Assembly (NCBI RefSeq): GCF_016625195.1
Contig: NZ_JACVUP010000003.1
Span: forward strand, 277,300-341,299
Source: Erwinia sp. S63
Lineage (GTDB): Bacteria; Pseudomonadota; Gammaproteobacteria; Enterobacterales; Enterobacteriaceae
Length of the DNA: 64,000 nucleotides
Reading direction: 5' to 3'
Positions within the stretch are counted from its first letter, which is position 1. Each line of letters starts with the position of its first letter. The notes under the pieces are model-generated. The model was given only the letters and a program-made list of their open reading frames with translations, had not been told where the DNA came from and did no database searches. This document shows, one piece after another, positions 18,815 to 28,403 of the stretch. The position numbers were made by a program, and so were the translations under genes.

Positions 18815-19389
18815 TGAATCACTCGCCTTATCCGGTTGTACTTGATGCCTGTGTTATTTATCCAAACATGCTTCGAGATCTGCTTATGCGTCTTGGATTA
18901 AGTGGTTTGTACATGCCTAAGTGGACTGCGACTATCCATGATGAATGGCAACGAAACTTAGTTAAAAATATGCCTGAAGTCACACCGGACAAGGTTAAGC
19001 GTATAGAAGTGCTAATGGACAAAGCGCTACCTGATGCTCTTGTGACTGGCTTTGAGCCGCTGATCTCTGGGTTATCACTTCCTGATGAAGATGACAGACA
19101 TGTGGTTGCTGCGGCAATAAAATGTAATGCAGAAGTCATCGTCACGTTCAATTTAAAAGATTTTCCGGGCGAGGATTTGGATGCGCTGGAGATTGAGGCG
19201 ATGCATCCGGATGAATTTATTTTAGATTTGATTGATCTAAACCGAGCGCTGGTTTTAAAGGCGGTGCGAGAGCAGCGTACAAGCCTTAAAAATCCAGCAA
19301 TCGGTTCAGAGGAGTATCTTACTTCATTGTTAAAGCTTGGATTGCCTATGACGGTAAGGGCTTTGGAAGCTTATAGCTTCATGATTTAG
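18814..19389 (+). CDS. PIN-domain toxin-type ribonuclease
   Basis: Predicted PIN ribonuclease, 191 residues, longer than a typical VapC (about 130). The first acidic residue is in VVLDACVIYPN, later ones in SLPDEDDRHVVAAAIKCNAEVIVTFNLKDFP, which together form the PIN metal site; a C-terminal extension of about 60 residues follows. It belongs to the PIN group paired with excisionase-like HTH antitoxins. The gene overlaps its antitoxin by one base. Convergent with the ABC ATPase operon, with no clear terminator between. Confidence 0.87.
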   Translation: MNHSPYPVVLDACVIYPNMLRDLLMRLGLSGLYMPKWTATIHDEWQRNLVKNMPEVTPDKVKRIEVLMDKALPDALVTGFEPLISGLSLPDEDDRHVVAAAIKCNAEVIVTFNLKDFPGEDLDALEIEAMHPDEFILDLIDLNRALVLKAVREQRTSLKNPAIGSEEYLTSLLKLGLPMTVRALEAYSFMI

Positions 19390-19435
19390 TCCGCGTCATA
19401 TGGACAGTTTCGCTGATTAGTATTCTGCGTCCGCT

Positions 19436-21226
19436 TTAACTCTCCATCACCCAATGCCCGGCGCTCACCTCGCGATAGCGCCGTGTTTCTGGCACAAACC
19501 CCAATGCGCGCACCGGGCTTTTCAGCTCGCTGACCTCCATACGCCGTTTAAGGTGGCGTCTTGCCGGATCGGGCACTGGCACCGATGACAATAACTTGCG
19601 CGTGTAGTCATGCTGCGGATTCTCAAAGATCGCGGCGCGTGGGCCAATCTCGACAATTTCGCCCAGCAGCATCACCGCCACGCGATGGCTGATGCGTTCC
19701 ACCACCGCCATATCGTGGGAAATAAACAGATAAGACAACCCAAGGCTGCTCTGCAGATCCAACAGCAGATTAATAATCTGCGCCTTCACGGTCACATCCA
19801 GCGCAGAGACTGACTCATCGGCGATGATCATTTTGGGATCGAGCATCAACGCACGGGCAATACAAATGCGCTGGCGCTGACCGCCGGAAAACTCATGTGG
19901 ATAACGTTTCATCATCGCGGCTGAAAGGCCGACGCGATCCATCAAGCCCGCCGCCTTGTCCCGAGCAGCCTGTTTGCTACCAAGTTGATGTTGCAGATAA
20001 GGCTCAGTCAAGGCTTCAAGAATCGACATGCGCGGATTAAGGCTGGCGAACGGATCCTGAAATATCATCTGCATCGCCCGACGTAACTGGCGCAGTTCGC
20101 TGGAGGAGAGATTCAGCACGTCATAACCGTCGAAAGCGATCTCGCCGGCATCGGCTTTTACCAACCGGGTGAGAGAACGACCGGTAGTGGATTTGCCACA
20201 GCCGGATTCACCGACCAGCGACAAGGTTTCGCCGGGCATCAGATCGAACGAGATATTTTCCACTGCATGCACCGCGCCGCTTTTGCGGCTTAACACACCT
20301 TCGTGGATGTTGAACCGGGTGCTGAGGTTTTTCACCGACAGCAGCGGCTGTTGCGAAGCGGGGCGCTCAGGTTGCCGCGTCACCGTATCACCTTTCAGCG
20401 CAAACTTCTGCGGCCCGGTAATGCCACGCATCGCGCCGAGCTGCGGTACGGTAGCGATCAGCGTGCGCGTATAATCCGCCGCTGGCGCCGAGAAAATGTC
20501 CGCCGTGGTGCCGGTTTCCATCACATCACCCTGATACATCACCAGCGTGCGATCCGAAACTTCTGCCACCACGCCCATATCGTGGGTGATAAACAGTACC
20601 GCGGTGCCTTCCTCTTCCTGCAATGTCTTAATCAGGTCAAGAATTTGCCCCTGGATGGTGACATCCAGTGCGGTCGTCGGCTCATCGGCAATCAGCAGTT
20701 TTGGCCGCAACGCCAGCGCCATGGCGATCATCACACGCTGGCGCATGCCGCCGGAAAAGTGATGCGGATAATCATCGAAGCGTTTAGCGGCATTCGGTAT
20801 GCGCACTTTCTCCAGCAGCTTCACCGTCTCTTCCCGCGCCGCCCGCTTACTGATATTGCGATGGTTGATCAGGACTTCAGCGATCTGGTGACCAATGGTG
20901 AAAGAGGGGTTGAGGCTGGTCATCGGCTCCTGAAAAATCATCGCCACGGCGTTGCCACGAATATCGCGCATCGCCTTTTCGCTTAGGTTCAGCAGGTCCA
21001 CGCCATTCAGCAGCACTTTGCCGGTGACGCGCGCGTGGCGCATATTCAGCAAGCGCATAATTGCCATCGACGTCACGCTTTTGCCCGAACCCGACTCCCC
21101 CACAATCGCCAGCGTCTCACCGGCGTTGATGGTCATCGATACGTTCTTCACTACCTCACGCCACTGATCGTCATGTCGAAACGCAACGGTGAGGTTTTCC
21201 ACCTGCAGAACTGGCTCGCGACTCAT
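19436..21226 (-). CDS. Fused dipeptide-type ABC ATPase (DppD-DppF/GsiA-like)
   Basis: Double ATPase of 596 residues that powers an oligopeptide importer. The first half has Walker [10 protein letters not shown] (about residue 43) and signature FSGGMRQRV. The second half, after a linker near 270-290, has GESGCGKST and FSGGQRQRI. Fusion of the D and F subunits is known from GsiA. It overlaps the M81 peptidase by 4 bp and works with the DppA/B/C-type genes transcribed the other way at 24-27 kb; no other ATPase for those subunits is present. Confidence 0.93.
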   Translation of the reverse strand: MSREPVLQVENLTVAFRHDDQWREVVKNVSMTINAGETLAIVGESGSGKSVTSMAIMRLLNMRHARVTGKVLLNGVDLLNLSEKAMRDIRGNAVAMIFQEPMTSLNPSFTIGHQIAEVLINHRNISKRAAREETVKLLEKVRIPNAAKRFDDYPHHFSGGMRQRVMIAMALALRPKLLIADEPTTALDVTIQGQILDLIKTLQEEEGTAVLFITHDMGVVAEVSDRTLVMYQGDVMETGTTADIFSAPAADYTRTLIATVPQLGAMRGITGPQKFALKGDTVTRQPERPASQQPLLSVKNLSTRFNIHEGVLSRKSGAVHAVENISFDLMPGETLSLVGESGCGKSTTGRSLTRLVKADAGEIAFDGYDVLNLSSSELRQLRRAMQMIFQDPFASLNPRMSILEALTEPYLQHQLGSKQAARDKAAGLMDRVGLSAAMMKRYPHEFSGGQRQRICIARALMLDPKMIIADESVSALDVTVKAQIINLLLDLQSSLGLSYLFISHDMAVVERISHRVAVMLLGEIVEIGPRAAIFENPQHDYTRKLLSSVPVPDPARRHLKRRMEVSELKSPVRALGFVPETRRYREVSAGHWVMES

Positions 21227-22665
21227 TTGGCCGCCACAAAGCGCGCCGAACGGGTGCTGACCGGCAGAAATTCAAAGTCAGTGTCGAAAGGATAGGCAGG
21301 CTGCAGTTTACGCTTGCGCTCCAGACGTTCGACGTACTGATCCACCACGCCTTCGGACAGCGCCATCAGGTTAGGATTAGCAAGTGGTGCCAGTTCCGGT
21401 GACAGATAACCCGATTTCACCACCACAATTTTTGCCTGCGCAGGATGAAGCCCCAGCAATTCAAAATCAGCGATATTGTGATAAGGACGACGACGATCGG
21501 CGACCACCACCGTAATCTCGCCGGTTTTCAGCAGTGCTTGTTTCGCTATCGAACGCGCATCATCACTCACCCGCAGCACCTCAAACTCAGCGGTGACTTT
21601 GCCACCTGCGGGATCGAGTGTGGCACCGATCGTGAGCGTGAGCTTCGACCCGACGCCTGCGGCAAAAGCAGCATCGGTGGCCGGTTTATCCGTTATCCCG
21701 GCGACGATGACATCCTGCGCGCCCTGGCGGATCAGTTCGGCCAGCAGATTGGCGCGATCGCCTACGCCGCCGCCGGTGGGGTTATCGCCCGAGTCGGCCA
21801 AAATCACCGGTGCAGTTTCGCTGGCGATGGCCATTTTCACGCACTCTTCGGTGCTGCCAGTCACGCAACCGAAGACAAACTCATCCCGCGCCTGCCAATA
21901 CGCCAACGCCAGTTTTGCTGCCTGTTCGGAAAGCACATCGGCGTCGGTACCGGTCATGATCGCCGCCGCCGTGGCGCGCGGTTCATCGGCCCAGACATAG
22001 CCGACCATCAGCGACGCATCCCAAATGTGGTCGATTTCATTGATACCCGGCAAACGCGCATACAAACTTTTTGCCGGTTCATCTTCGGTACTGGTGCGCT
22101 CACCGGGCAGCACTACCGGAATCGGTGCCCAAATCACACCGGGTTTCACGCCGGTTTGCAGGCTTTTCACCAACATCGACACGGATCGACGCATGGTCTC
22201 TTCCACATCGATGTGCGGAGCCGTGCGATAGGTGGAGAACATATCAATGGCATCGATGATGCGCTGCGTCACGTTGCCGTGCAGATCGTAACTGACGGTG
22301 ATCGGACAATCCGGGCCGACCAGTTCGCGCGTGGCGGTAATCCAGTCGCCTTCGGCATCTTCCATCCCTTCTACGTACACCGCGCCGTGCATCGCAAGGT
22401 AGACGCCGTCCACCGGCAGCTGTGCTTGCAGACGGGTGAGAAAATCCTGCTTGAAGTCATCATAAGTGACCCGCGCCACCGGACCACCGGCGATGGCGCG
22501 CGCATGGAAGGTCGGCAGAAACTCCGCATCGTAATCCTGCAAAAAGGCAAAGTAGGGGTTGGTCAGCAGATCGTCACCGCGCACGATGCGGAAGTCGTCG
22601 GCATAGTTCAGCACCGGGTTATAAGTACTGCACTCCGTGTGAATGCCACCAAAAGCAATGCGCAT
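21223..22665 (-). CDS. M81-family metallopeptidase (MlrC-like)
   Basis: Predicted zinc peptidase of 480 residues, of the family named for MlrC, which cleaves linearised microcystin tetrapeptide in Sphingomonas. The N-terminus AFGGIHTECSTYNPV corresponds to the family GGIxHET-type motif, and the family glycine/aspartate motif ADSGDNPTGGGVGDRA lies near residues 290-305. There is no signal peptide, so it is cytosolic. It is sandwiched between a ROK repressor and the ABC ATPase, so it probably hydrolyses the imported peptide-like compound. Confidence 0.9.
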   Translation of the reverse strand: MRIAFGGIHTECSTYNPVLNYADDFRIVRGDDLLTNPYFAFLQDYDAEFLPTFHARAIAGGPVARVTYDDFKQDFLTRLQAQLPVDGVYLAMHGAVYVEGMEDAEGDWITATRELVGPDCPITVSYDLHGNVTQRIIDAIDMFSTYRTAPHIDVEETMRRSVSMLVKSLQTGVKPGVIWAPIPVVLPGERTSTEDEPAKSLYARLPGINEIDHIWDASLMVGYVWADEPRATAAAIMTGTDADVLSEQAAKLALAYWQARDEFVFGCVTGSTEECVKMAIASETAPVILADSGDNPTGGGVGDRANLLAELIRQGAQDVIVAGITDKPATDAAFAAGVGSKLTLTIGATLDPAGGKVTAEFEVLRVSDDARSIAKQALLKTGEITVVVADRRRPYHNIADFELLGLHPAQAKIVVVKSGYLSPELAPLANPNLMALSEGVVDQYVERLERKRKLQPAYPFDTDFEFLPVSTRSARFVAAK

Positions 22666-22675
22666 ACAGCCTCCG

Positions 22676-23809
22676 CTAGTCGGGTAATTGAATGATAAAT
22701 CGATATGCTGCCACGCTCGCCGCGGCGCGCGCCCAGCTCTGTTCGCTGATTACGATGCTGGAAATCGGGGTTTTGCCCATGATGGAGGGCAAAACGTGGC
22801 GATCAATGGATTGCATCACCACGGTTTTCAGTAAGCCGTCAAAAGATTGGGGTTGATGCGCAATGACGATCAGTTCGGGATCGTTCATCTGAATGATATT
22901 GGCGATGGAGAGCCCCAGCGCATGGCCTGCCTGATGCAAAATCGCGATCGCCGCGCTGTTGCCTTTGACAGCCAGCGATTCCAGTTCTGCGATGGATTGT
23001 GTCTCCAGCGCCTTATCGCGCACGCTCTCACGAATAGCCGTGAGCGAGGCGAGGGTGTCGAGGCAGCCGCGTTTACCGCAGCGGCAAGGGCGTCCGCCGG
23101 GTTCAATGGTGCAGTGCGCAATTTCGCCGGCCCCACCGTGTGCGCCGCGATGCAGTTGGCCTTGGACGAAGTGCGCGGAACCGATGCCGTCACCATGGGA
23201 AATCAGTGTGAAGTTGCGGGCCTTCTTTGCCACGCCGAAGATCTTCTCGCTGACCGCCAACGCTTTGGCATCGTTTTCCAGCGAGACGTCCAGCCCGGTT
23301 TGCTGTTTCAGCATCTCAGCCAGCGGCACGTTTTTCCAGCCCAACAGCGCTGACTGCACGCAAACCGACTGATTTTCATCCACAAACCCGGAGAGCGTGA
23401 CGCCTAAGCCAATCAGTTGGTCAGCCGAAATGCCTTTCTCAGCGATTAAATCGGGGATCGCTGCCGCTAATGCCGCACTCAACTGCTGCGGATCGAGGTT
23501 GAGCGCCATCTGCGTACTGGCCAGCACCAGGCCGTGCATATCGATCAGCACTAAAATCACCTGCTCACCGAGCAGCGAGGCGCCAAGGAAATAAGCACTG
23601 TCGGCGCGCATTTTTAATAACACCGACGGACGACCCTGGCCGCTGGATTCTGGAATGCTCTCTTCCAGCAATCCCGCGTTGAGCATCTCTTTGACCAGCG
23701 TGCTAATAGCGGCTTTGCTCAACTTCATATTTTCCGCAATAGCGGTGCGGCTCATGCCGTGCGAGGCAATAAGCAGACGCAAAATTTGCTGCTGATGGGC
23801 ATTGAGCAT
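22676..23809 (-). CDS. ROK-family transcriptional repressor
   Basis: Repressor of 377 residues with an N-terminal winged helix (SHGMSRTAIAENMKLSKAAISTLVKEML) and a ROK sugar-binding domain with zinc motif CRCGKRGCLDTLASL near residue 235. First gene of the operon with the M81 peptidase and the ATPase. It is divergent from the binding-protein gene with 200 bp between starts, so it can control both operons through the palindromes in that gap. A sugar-type effector suggests that the imported ligand has a sugar part. Confidence 0.92.
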   Translation of the reverse strand: MLNAHQQQILRLLIASHGMSRTAIAENMKLSKAAISTLVKEMLNAGLLEESIPESSGQGRPSVLLKMRADSAYFLGASLLGEQVILVLIDMHGLVLASTQMALNLDPQQLSAALAAAIPDLIAEKGISADQLIGLGVTLSGFVDENQSVCVQSALLGWKNVPLAEMLKQQTGLDVSLENDAKALAVSEKIFGVAKKARNFTLISHGDGIGSAHFVQGQLHRGAHGGAGEIAHCTIEPGGRPCRCGKRGCLDTLASLTAIRESVRDKALETQSIAELESLAVKGNSAAIAILHQAGHALGLSIANIIQMNDPELIVIAHQPQSFDGLLKTVVMQSIDRHVLPSIMGKTPISSIVISEQSWARAAASVAAYRFIIQLPD

Positions 23810-23834
23810 TTAGGTTCTCACTGCATTAGCGGTA

Positions 23835-23856
23835 TGGCCTGACAATAATCAGGCCA
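23835..23856. promoter_or_regulatory. Palindrome in the ROK/DppA-like divergent region
   Basis: TGGCCTGA (23835-23842) and TCAGGCCA (23849-23856) form perfect 8-bp arms around CAATAA. A smaller A/T-rich palindrome ATTTA-GT-TAAAT follows at 23875-23886. Both sit between the divergent ROK repressor and the peptide-importer operon and are candidate operators. Confidence 0.5.
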
Positions 23857-24009
23857 GAAAACAAATTCAACGTTATTTAGTTAAATTTTTGAACGCAGAT
23901 CTTACTATAAGTAAAATATATGAACCAACGTCTTGGCTTTTGTTTAGAGAATGTGCCTTATATAACGAGGTTATTTCACCGAACGTTCAATGATTCATTG
24001 AGGGCCTTC

Positions 24010-25545
24010 ATGCAAAGCACATTCAAGCATTTCAAGGTACTGACGCTGGCCGGTTGTATCCTGGCGTCACTGGCAAGCTCGGCGGCATTGGCCAGCCAGC
24101 TGGTGATCATGCAAAACGAGCCTCCGCGTAGCATGGACCCGGGTAACCAGACGGCGACCTTCACCGGCACGGTACTCGACCCGATGTACGAAGGCCTGAC
24201 GCGTTTGGGTGATGACGGCAAAATTATTCCTGCACTGGCGCTCTCCTGGAGTGCGGACAGCAGCGGATTGCACTGGACCTTTAAGCTGCGCCCCAACGTA
24301 AAATTCCACGACGGCACGCCGTTTAATGCCGATGCGGTGGTAGAAAACTTCCAGCGTCATTTGGATACCAAGCGTGGTCTGGCGGGCAGCGGTAAAGTGC
24401 GCACCTTTATTCAGGATGTGAAGAAAACCGATGATTTAACCGTTGAATTCCAGCTGAAGAAAATCAATCCGGCCTTTTTAACCGTATTGGCTTCAGGGCC
24501 GGGATTAATGGTCAGCCCCACCGCCGATAAAGCGGGCAGCATCAATAATAAAGCCGACGGCACCGGGCCTTATAAGCTGGAGCAATATAAATCCGGCGAA
24601 TATGTTCTGGAGAAAAAGAACAGTGATTATTGGGGTAAGTCAGCGGGTCCAGATGAAATTAAATGGACGTGGAGCAGTGAGCCTTCGGTCATGAATATGG
24701 CGCTGCAATCCGGGCAGGTCGATATTATTAACCCGGTGCCACCGCAATTTGCCGGCATGTTGAAAAACAATGCCAACGTTAATTTAAAACAGTCGCCGGG
24801 TGCGGCGGTATTCTGGGTGGATCTTAATACGCAAAGCAAAGCGTTGAGCGACGTGCGCGTACGCCAGGCGCTGAACTTTGCCACCGATCAGCAGGCGCTG
24901 GTAAAAGCCATCATGTTTGGTTATGCGCAGCCGGCTAACTCTTCACTGGCACCGGTCGATGCCAACTACGATAAGAACCTGAAGGATTATCCTTACGATG
25001 TACAGAAAGCCAAAGACTTGCTGAAAGCGGCGGGTTACCCGGATGGCTTTAGCATGTCAATTGCTGTTCAGGCACCGGATGCACGCACCGCGCAGGTGTT
25101 GCAGGGGCTGTGGGCTAAAATCGGCGTGAAGTTGAATGTGCGCCAGATGGAAAGCGGCGTCTGGACCAAAGCCGCCTTCGCCGATGCCAAAGAGAAAGCC
25201 CAGCAGGGCACTGATGCGGTATTGGCGTCGTGGTCATCCGGCTTATACGGTTCTGATTTGCAGCTGCGTCCGCTGTATCACAGCGCCAGCTTTGCACCGG
25301 GCGGCGCTAACCTCGGCTTCTTTAGCGATAAGCAAACCGATGACCTGATCGATACCGCCGCTTCCACGCTTGACGATGCGAAACGCAAAGATCTCTACTT
25401 CCAGGCGCAGAAACAGATCAGCGGATTGGCCCCGCAGGTGCTGCTGTTCTATCAGGATGATCTCTATGCCTCTCGCAAAAACATCAGTGGCGTCACCATG
25501 CAGCCTGGCGGACAGATTGTGGTTCGCGATGCAGTGAAGAACTGA
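24010..25545 (+). CDS. Peptide-type ABC binding protein (DppA/GsiB family)
   Basis: Periplasmic receptor of family SBP_bac_5, 511 residues. The signal peptide MQSTFKHFKVLTLAGCILAS ends near ALAS. Family motifs include PRSMDPGNQTATFTGTVLDPMYEGL, LRPNVKFHDGTPFNADAVVENF and VRQALNFATDQQALVKAIMFG. ATG 24010 was chosen because GAGGG lies just upstream and the signal peptide starts there; the in-frame ATG 23920 would add 30 residues. First gene of the operon. Ligand unknown. Confidence 0.93.
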   Translation: MQSTFKHFKVLTLAGCILASLASSAALASQLVIMQNEPPRSMDPGNQTATFTGTVLDPMYEGLTRLGDDGKIIPALALSWSADSSGLHWTFKLRPNVKFHDGTPFNADAVVENFQRHLDTKRGLAGSGKVRTFIQDVKKTDDLTVEFQLKKINPAFLTVLASGPGLMVSPTADKAGSINNKADGTGPYKLEQYKSGEYVLEKKNSDYWGKSAGPDEIKWTWSSEPSVMNMALQSGQVDIINPVPPQFAGMLKNNANVNLKQSPGAAVFWVDLNTQSKALSDVRVRQALNFATDQQALVKAIMFGYAQPANSSLAPVDANYDKNLKDYPYDVQKAKDLLKAAGYPDGFSMSIAVQAPDARTAQVLQGLWAKIGVKLNVRQMESGVWTKAAFADAKEKAQQGTDAVLASWSSGLYGSDLQLRPLYHSASFAPGGANLGFFSDKQTDDLIDTAASTLDDAKRKDLYFQAQKQISGLAPQVLLFYQDDLYASRKNISGVTMQPGGQIVVRDAVKN

Positions 25546-25548
25546 TCG

Positions 25549-26469
25549 ATGAAAGCGTATGTTGCGAAAAAGGTGCTCTCGCTGCCGCTAATTATTTTCG
25601 GCGTCTCGATCATCGTATTTATCGCCATCCGCGCGTTGCCGGGTGATCCGGCACGCCTGATGGCGGGCCCGGAAGCGCCACAGGAAGCGGTGGATAACAT
25701 GCGTATCCGGCTGGGATTAGACCAGCCACTGCCGGTGCAGTACGTCAAATTTGCCACCGAAGCGCTGCACGGCAATCTGGGGGAATCGTTGCAGTCACAG
25801 CGCCCGGTGATCACCGAAATCAGCGAGCGTTTGCCCTACACCTTGTCGCTGGCGGCGCTGGCCTATCTGCTGGCGATTGCTATCGGCGTGCCTGCGGGCA
25901 TGACTGGGGCGATCTATCGCCAGCGGATCCCCGACCAAATCGTGATGGTGCTGACCATTGCGGGCGCATCGATAGCCAACTTCTGGCTGGCGCTGTTGGC
26001 GATGAACTACTTTGCGGTAGAACTCGGCTGGTTGCCGCTGCTGGGTGCGGACTCCTGGAAAAACTACGTGATGCCGACCGTCACGCTGGCGATTTTGCCG
26101 ATGGCGATGATTGCCCGCATGACGCGCTCCAGCATGCTGGATGTGCTGAGTCAGGACTATATTCGTACAGCCAAAGCCAAAGGCTTATCGTCAGCGAATA
26201 TTCACTGGAAACATGCGCTGCGTAACGCGCTGATCCCGATTGTCACTATCGTGGCACTCAACTTCGGCAGTTTGATTGGTGGCGCAGTGGTCACGGAGTC
26301 AGTGTTTAACTGGCCAGGCATTGGTCGCCTGCTGGTGGATTCGGTGAAGTACCGCGACTACCCGGTGATTCAGGGCGTGACGCTGGTGGCGGTCACCGGC
26401 GTGGTGCTGATGAACCTGGTGGGTGAAATATTGATTGGCCTGCTCAATCCAAAAATAAGGTTCGACTGA
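25549..26469 (+). CDS. Peptide-type ABC permease, DppB family
   Basis: Inner-membrane subunit of 306 residues with six helices. The N-terminal GVSIIVFIAIRALPGDPARLMAG and the EAA loop RTAKAKGLSSANIHWKHALRNALIPI are characteristic. It starts 3 bp after the binding-protein stop, and its stop codon overlaps the next start (26467-26471). Confidence 0.94.
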   Translation: MKAYVAKKVLSLPLIIFGVSIIVFIAIRALPGDPARLMAGPEAPQEAVDNMRIRLGLDQPLPVQYVKFATEALHGNLGESLQSQRPVITEISERLPYTLSLAALAYLLAIAIGVPAGMTGAIYRQRIPDQIVMVLTIAGASIANFWLALLAMNYFAVELGWLPLLGADSWKNYVMPTVTLAILPMAMIARMTRSSMLDVLSQDYIRTAKAKGLSSANIHWKHALRNALIPIVTIVALNFGSLIGGAVVTESVFNWPGIGRLLVDSVKYRDYPVIQGVTLVAVTGVVLMNLVGEILIGLLNPKIRFD

Positions 26470-27335
26470 TGAACAGCCTCGACACCTCTTTGCTGCCGAC
26501 ACCATCGCTCAGCCGTCGCTTCCTGCGCATGTTACAGAACAACCCGTCAATTGCGATTGGCGGCGGGTTGGTGCTGCTGGTGGTGCTGGCCGCGGTGTTA
26601 GCGCCGCTGTTAACCCATTGGGATCCCATCGAACAGGATCTGCTGAACACCTTGCAGGCTCCGTCTGCGGCACACTGGTTTGGCACGGACGACTATGGCC
26701 GCGACATCTTCGCCCGCGTGATTTATGGCGCGCGCATCACGCTGTTCGAGGTCTGCCTGAGCGTGGCGATTTCGATGGTGATTGGTATTCCGCTCGGCAT
26801 TATCTCCGGTCTGGCGGGACGCAAAATCGATGCGCTGATTATGTGGGTGATGGATATTATTTTCGCCTTTCCTGGCATCGTGCTGGCGATTTTGATCGTC
26901 AGCGTGCTGGGTGAAGGGCTGGCCAATATGCTGATTGCGATATCGCTGTTCTCGATTCCGGTCTATGCGCGCCTCAGTCGTAACCTGACGCTCGGCCTGA
27001 AGAACATGGAATACATCGAAGCCGCGCATATGTTGGGCGTGCGCTATCCGCGCATCATCACCCATTACATACTGCGCAATTCAATCGGACCGCTAATTGT
27101 GCAATCGACGCTGACGGCGGGCGCAGTGGTGCTGTCGGCGGCCAGCTTGTCGTTTCTGGGGTTAGGCGTGCAACCGCCAATGCCGGAGTGGGGCACCATG
27201 ATGAGTGATGGGCGCAACTTCCTTGGGCTGAATATTTACGTGTCGCTGTTTCCCGGACTGGCGATTTTGATTACTGTGCTCGGCTTTAATGTGCTGGGCG
27301 ACGGCCTTCGTGATGTGATGGATAAACGTTTATGA
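26469..27335 (+). CDS. Peptide-type ABC permease, DppC family
   Basis: Second inner-membrane subunit, 288 residues, with the DppC marker HWFGTDDYGRDIFARVIYGAR at about residues 68-88 and the EAA region EAAHMLGVRYPRIITHYILRN. It overlaps DppB by one base and the ROK kinase by 4 bp, so all four genes form one transcript. Confidence 0.94.
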   Translation: MNSLDTSLLPTPSLSRRFLRMLQNNPSIAIGGGLVLLVVLAAVLAPLLTHWDPIEQDLLNTLQAPSAAHWFGTDDYGRDIFARVIYGARITLFEVCLSVAISMVIGIPLGIISGLAGRKIDALIMWVMDIIFAFPGIVLAILIVSVLGEGLANMLIAISLFSIPVYARLSRNLTLGLKNMEYIEAAHMLGVRYPRIITHYILRNSIGPLIVQSTLTAGAVVLSAASLSFLGLGVQPPMPEWGTMMSDGRNFLGLNIYVSLFPGLAILITVLGFNVLGDGLRDVMDKRL

Positions 27336-28264
27336 GTACAACACCGGCAGTGATCTGCCTCGATCTGGGCGGTTCGTTCGTTAAGCTGGGTGTGATGGAT
27401 GCGCAGCAGCAGCTTACTATGCTCGATCAGCAAACCATCCCGGCTGACAGCTGGCCGGATTTTACCGCGCTGGTGAGCCGCATGATTCAACAACATCAGC
27501 AGCACTTCAGCACGGATTCACCGCTGGCGATCTCCACTGCGGGCATCGTGGCACCCGATAGCGGAGAGATGTTTGCCAGTAATATCCCAGCCTTTCATCA
27601 ACGCAATCTCAGCCAGGCGCTGGGCGAATTACTGCAACGTAAAGTGATCGTGCATAACGATGCCGACTGTTTCACTTTCGCGGAAGCGCAGGCAGGCGTG
27701 GGTAAAGGGCATAAAGTGGTGTTTGGCGCCATTCTCGGTTCCGGCGTCGGCGGCGGTTTGGTGGCGGATGGGCGAATCATCACCGGACAGAATGGCCTGA
27801 CCGGCGAGTGGGGCCATGGTCCGATCACACTTACCGAAGTTGAAATTGAGGGCGAAACCCTCCGCTTGCCACGTCAGTCTTGTCCTTGTGGGCAGAAAGG
27901 CTGTCTGGACAGTTATGGCGGCGCGCGCGGGATTGAGAATCTGCACCGCACTTTGCATAACGTCAATGCGAGCAGCCTCGACATTATCGCCGGCTGGCAA
28001 CAGCAGGAAGTGCAGGCTAATCGCACGGTTCAGGTGTGGTTACAACTGGTAAGTCAGCCGCTGGCTTACACCATCAATATCACCGGTGCATCGTTGGTGG
28101 CGGTGGGCGGAGGATTGGCTTCGGTGACAGCGTTGATGGAAGCGTTAAATGAGGAAGTGCAGCGTTATGTGCTGCGGCGCTCTCCGCATACTTTAGTGGT
28201 GCCCGGCGCGTTTGCCCATAACGGCGGAATGATCGGCGCGGCGCTGCTGGCCCAAAATAATTAG
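27332..28264 (+). CDS. ROK-family sugar kinase
   Basis: Predicted sugar or amino-sugar kinase of 310 residues with no DNA-binding domain, unlike the ROK repressors nearby. The phosphate-1 motif is CLDLGGSFVKLGVMD; the catalytic aspartate is in KVIVHNDADCFTFAEA; the glycine loop is GAILGSGVGGGLVADG; and the zinc motif is CPCGQKGCLDSYGG near residue 185. Translationally coupled to a peptide importer, it implies that a sugar released from the import substrate is phosphorylated. Glucokinase, N-acetylglucosamine or N-acetylmannosamine kinase are all possible. Confidence 0.88.
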   Translation: MSTTPAVICLDLGGSFVKLGVMDAQQQLTMLDQQTIPADSWPDFTALVSRMIQQHQQHFSTDSPLAISTAGIVAPDSGEMFASNIPAFHQRNLSQALGELLQRKVIVHNDADCFTFAEAQAGVGKGHKVVFGAILGSGVGGGLVADGRIITGQNGLTGEWGHGPITLTEVEIEGETLRLPRQSCPCGQKGCLDSYGGARGIENLHRTLHNVNASSLDIIAGWQQQEVQANRTVQVWLQLVSQPLAYTINITGASLVAVGGGLASVTALMEALNEEVQRYVLRRSPHTLVVPGAFAHNGGMIGAALLAQNN

Positions 28265-28403
28265 CAGCCATATAATTCTCTGCCATCGAATTTTCATCTA
28301 AATCAGTTATCATGTGCCGCTAAATCCTTTCAGTCTCAACGATGGTGGCCTTCAATGCCGCCACGATTGTGATTGGATTCTTCACCTGCGTTACTGGAAA
28401 ACC

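Noticed and set aside
28314..28403. Upstream start (GTG) of the AraJ-like exporter
   Set aside because: The extra 30 residues are hydrophilic and unlike the family; ATG 28404 gives the normal N-terminus.
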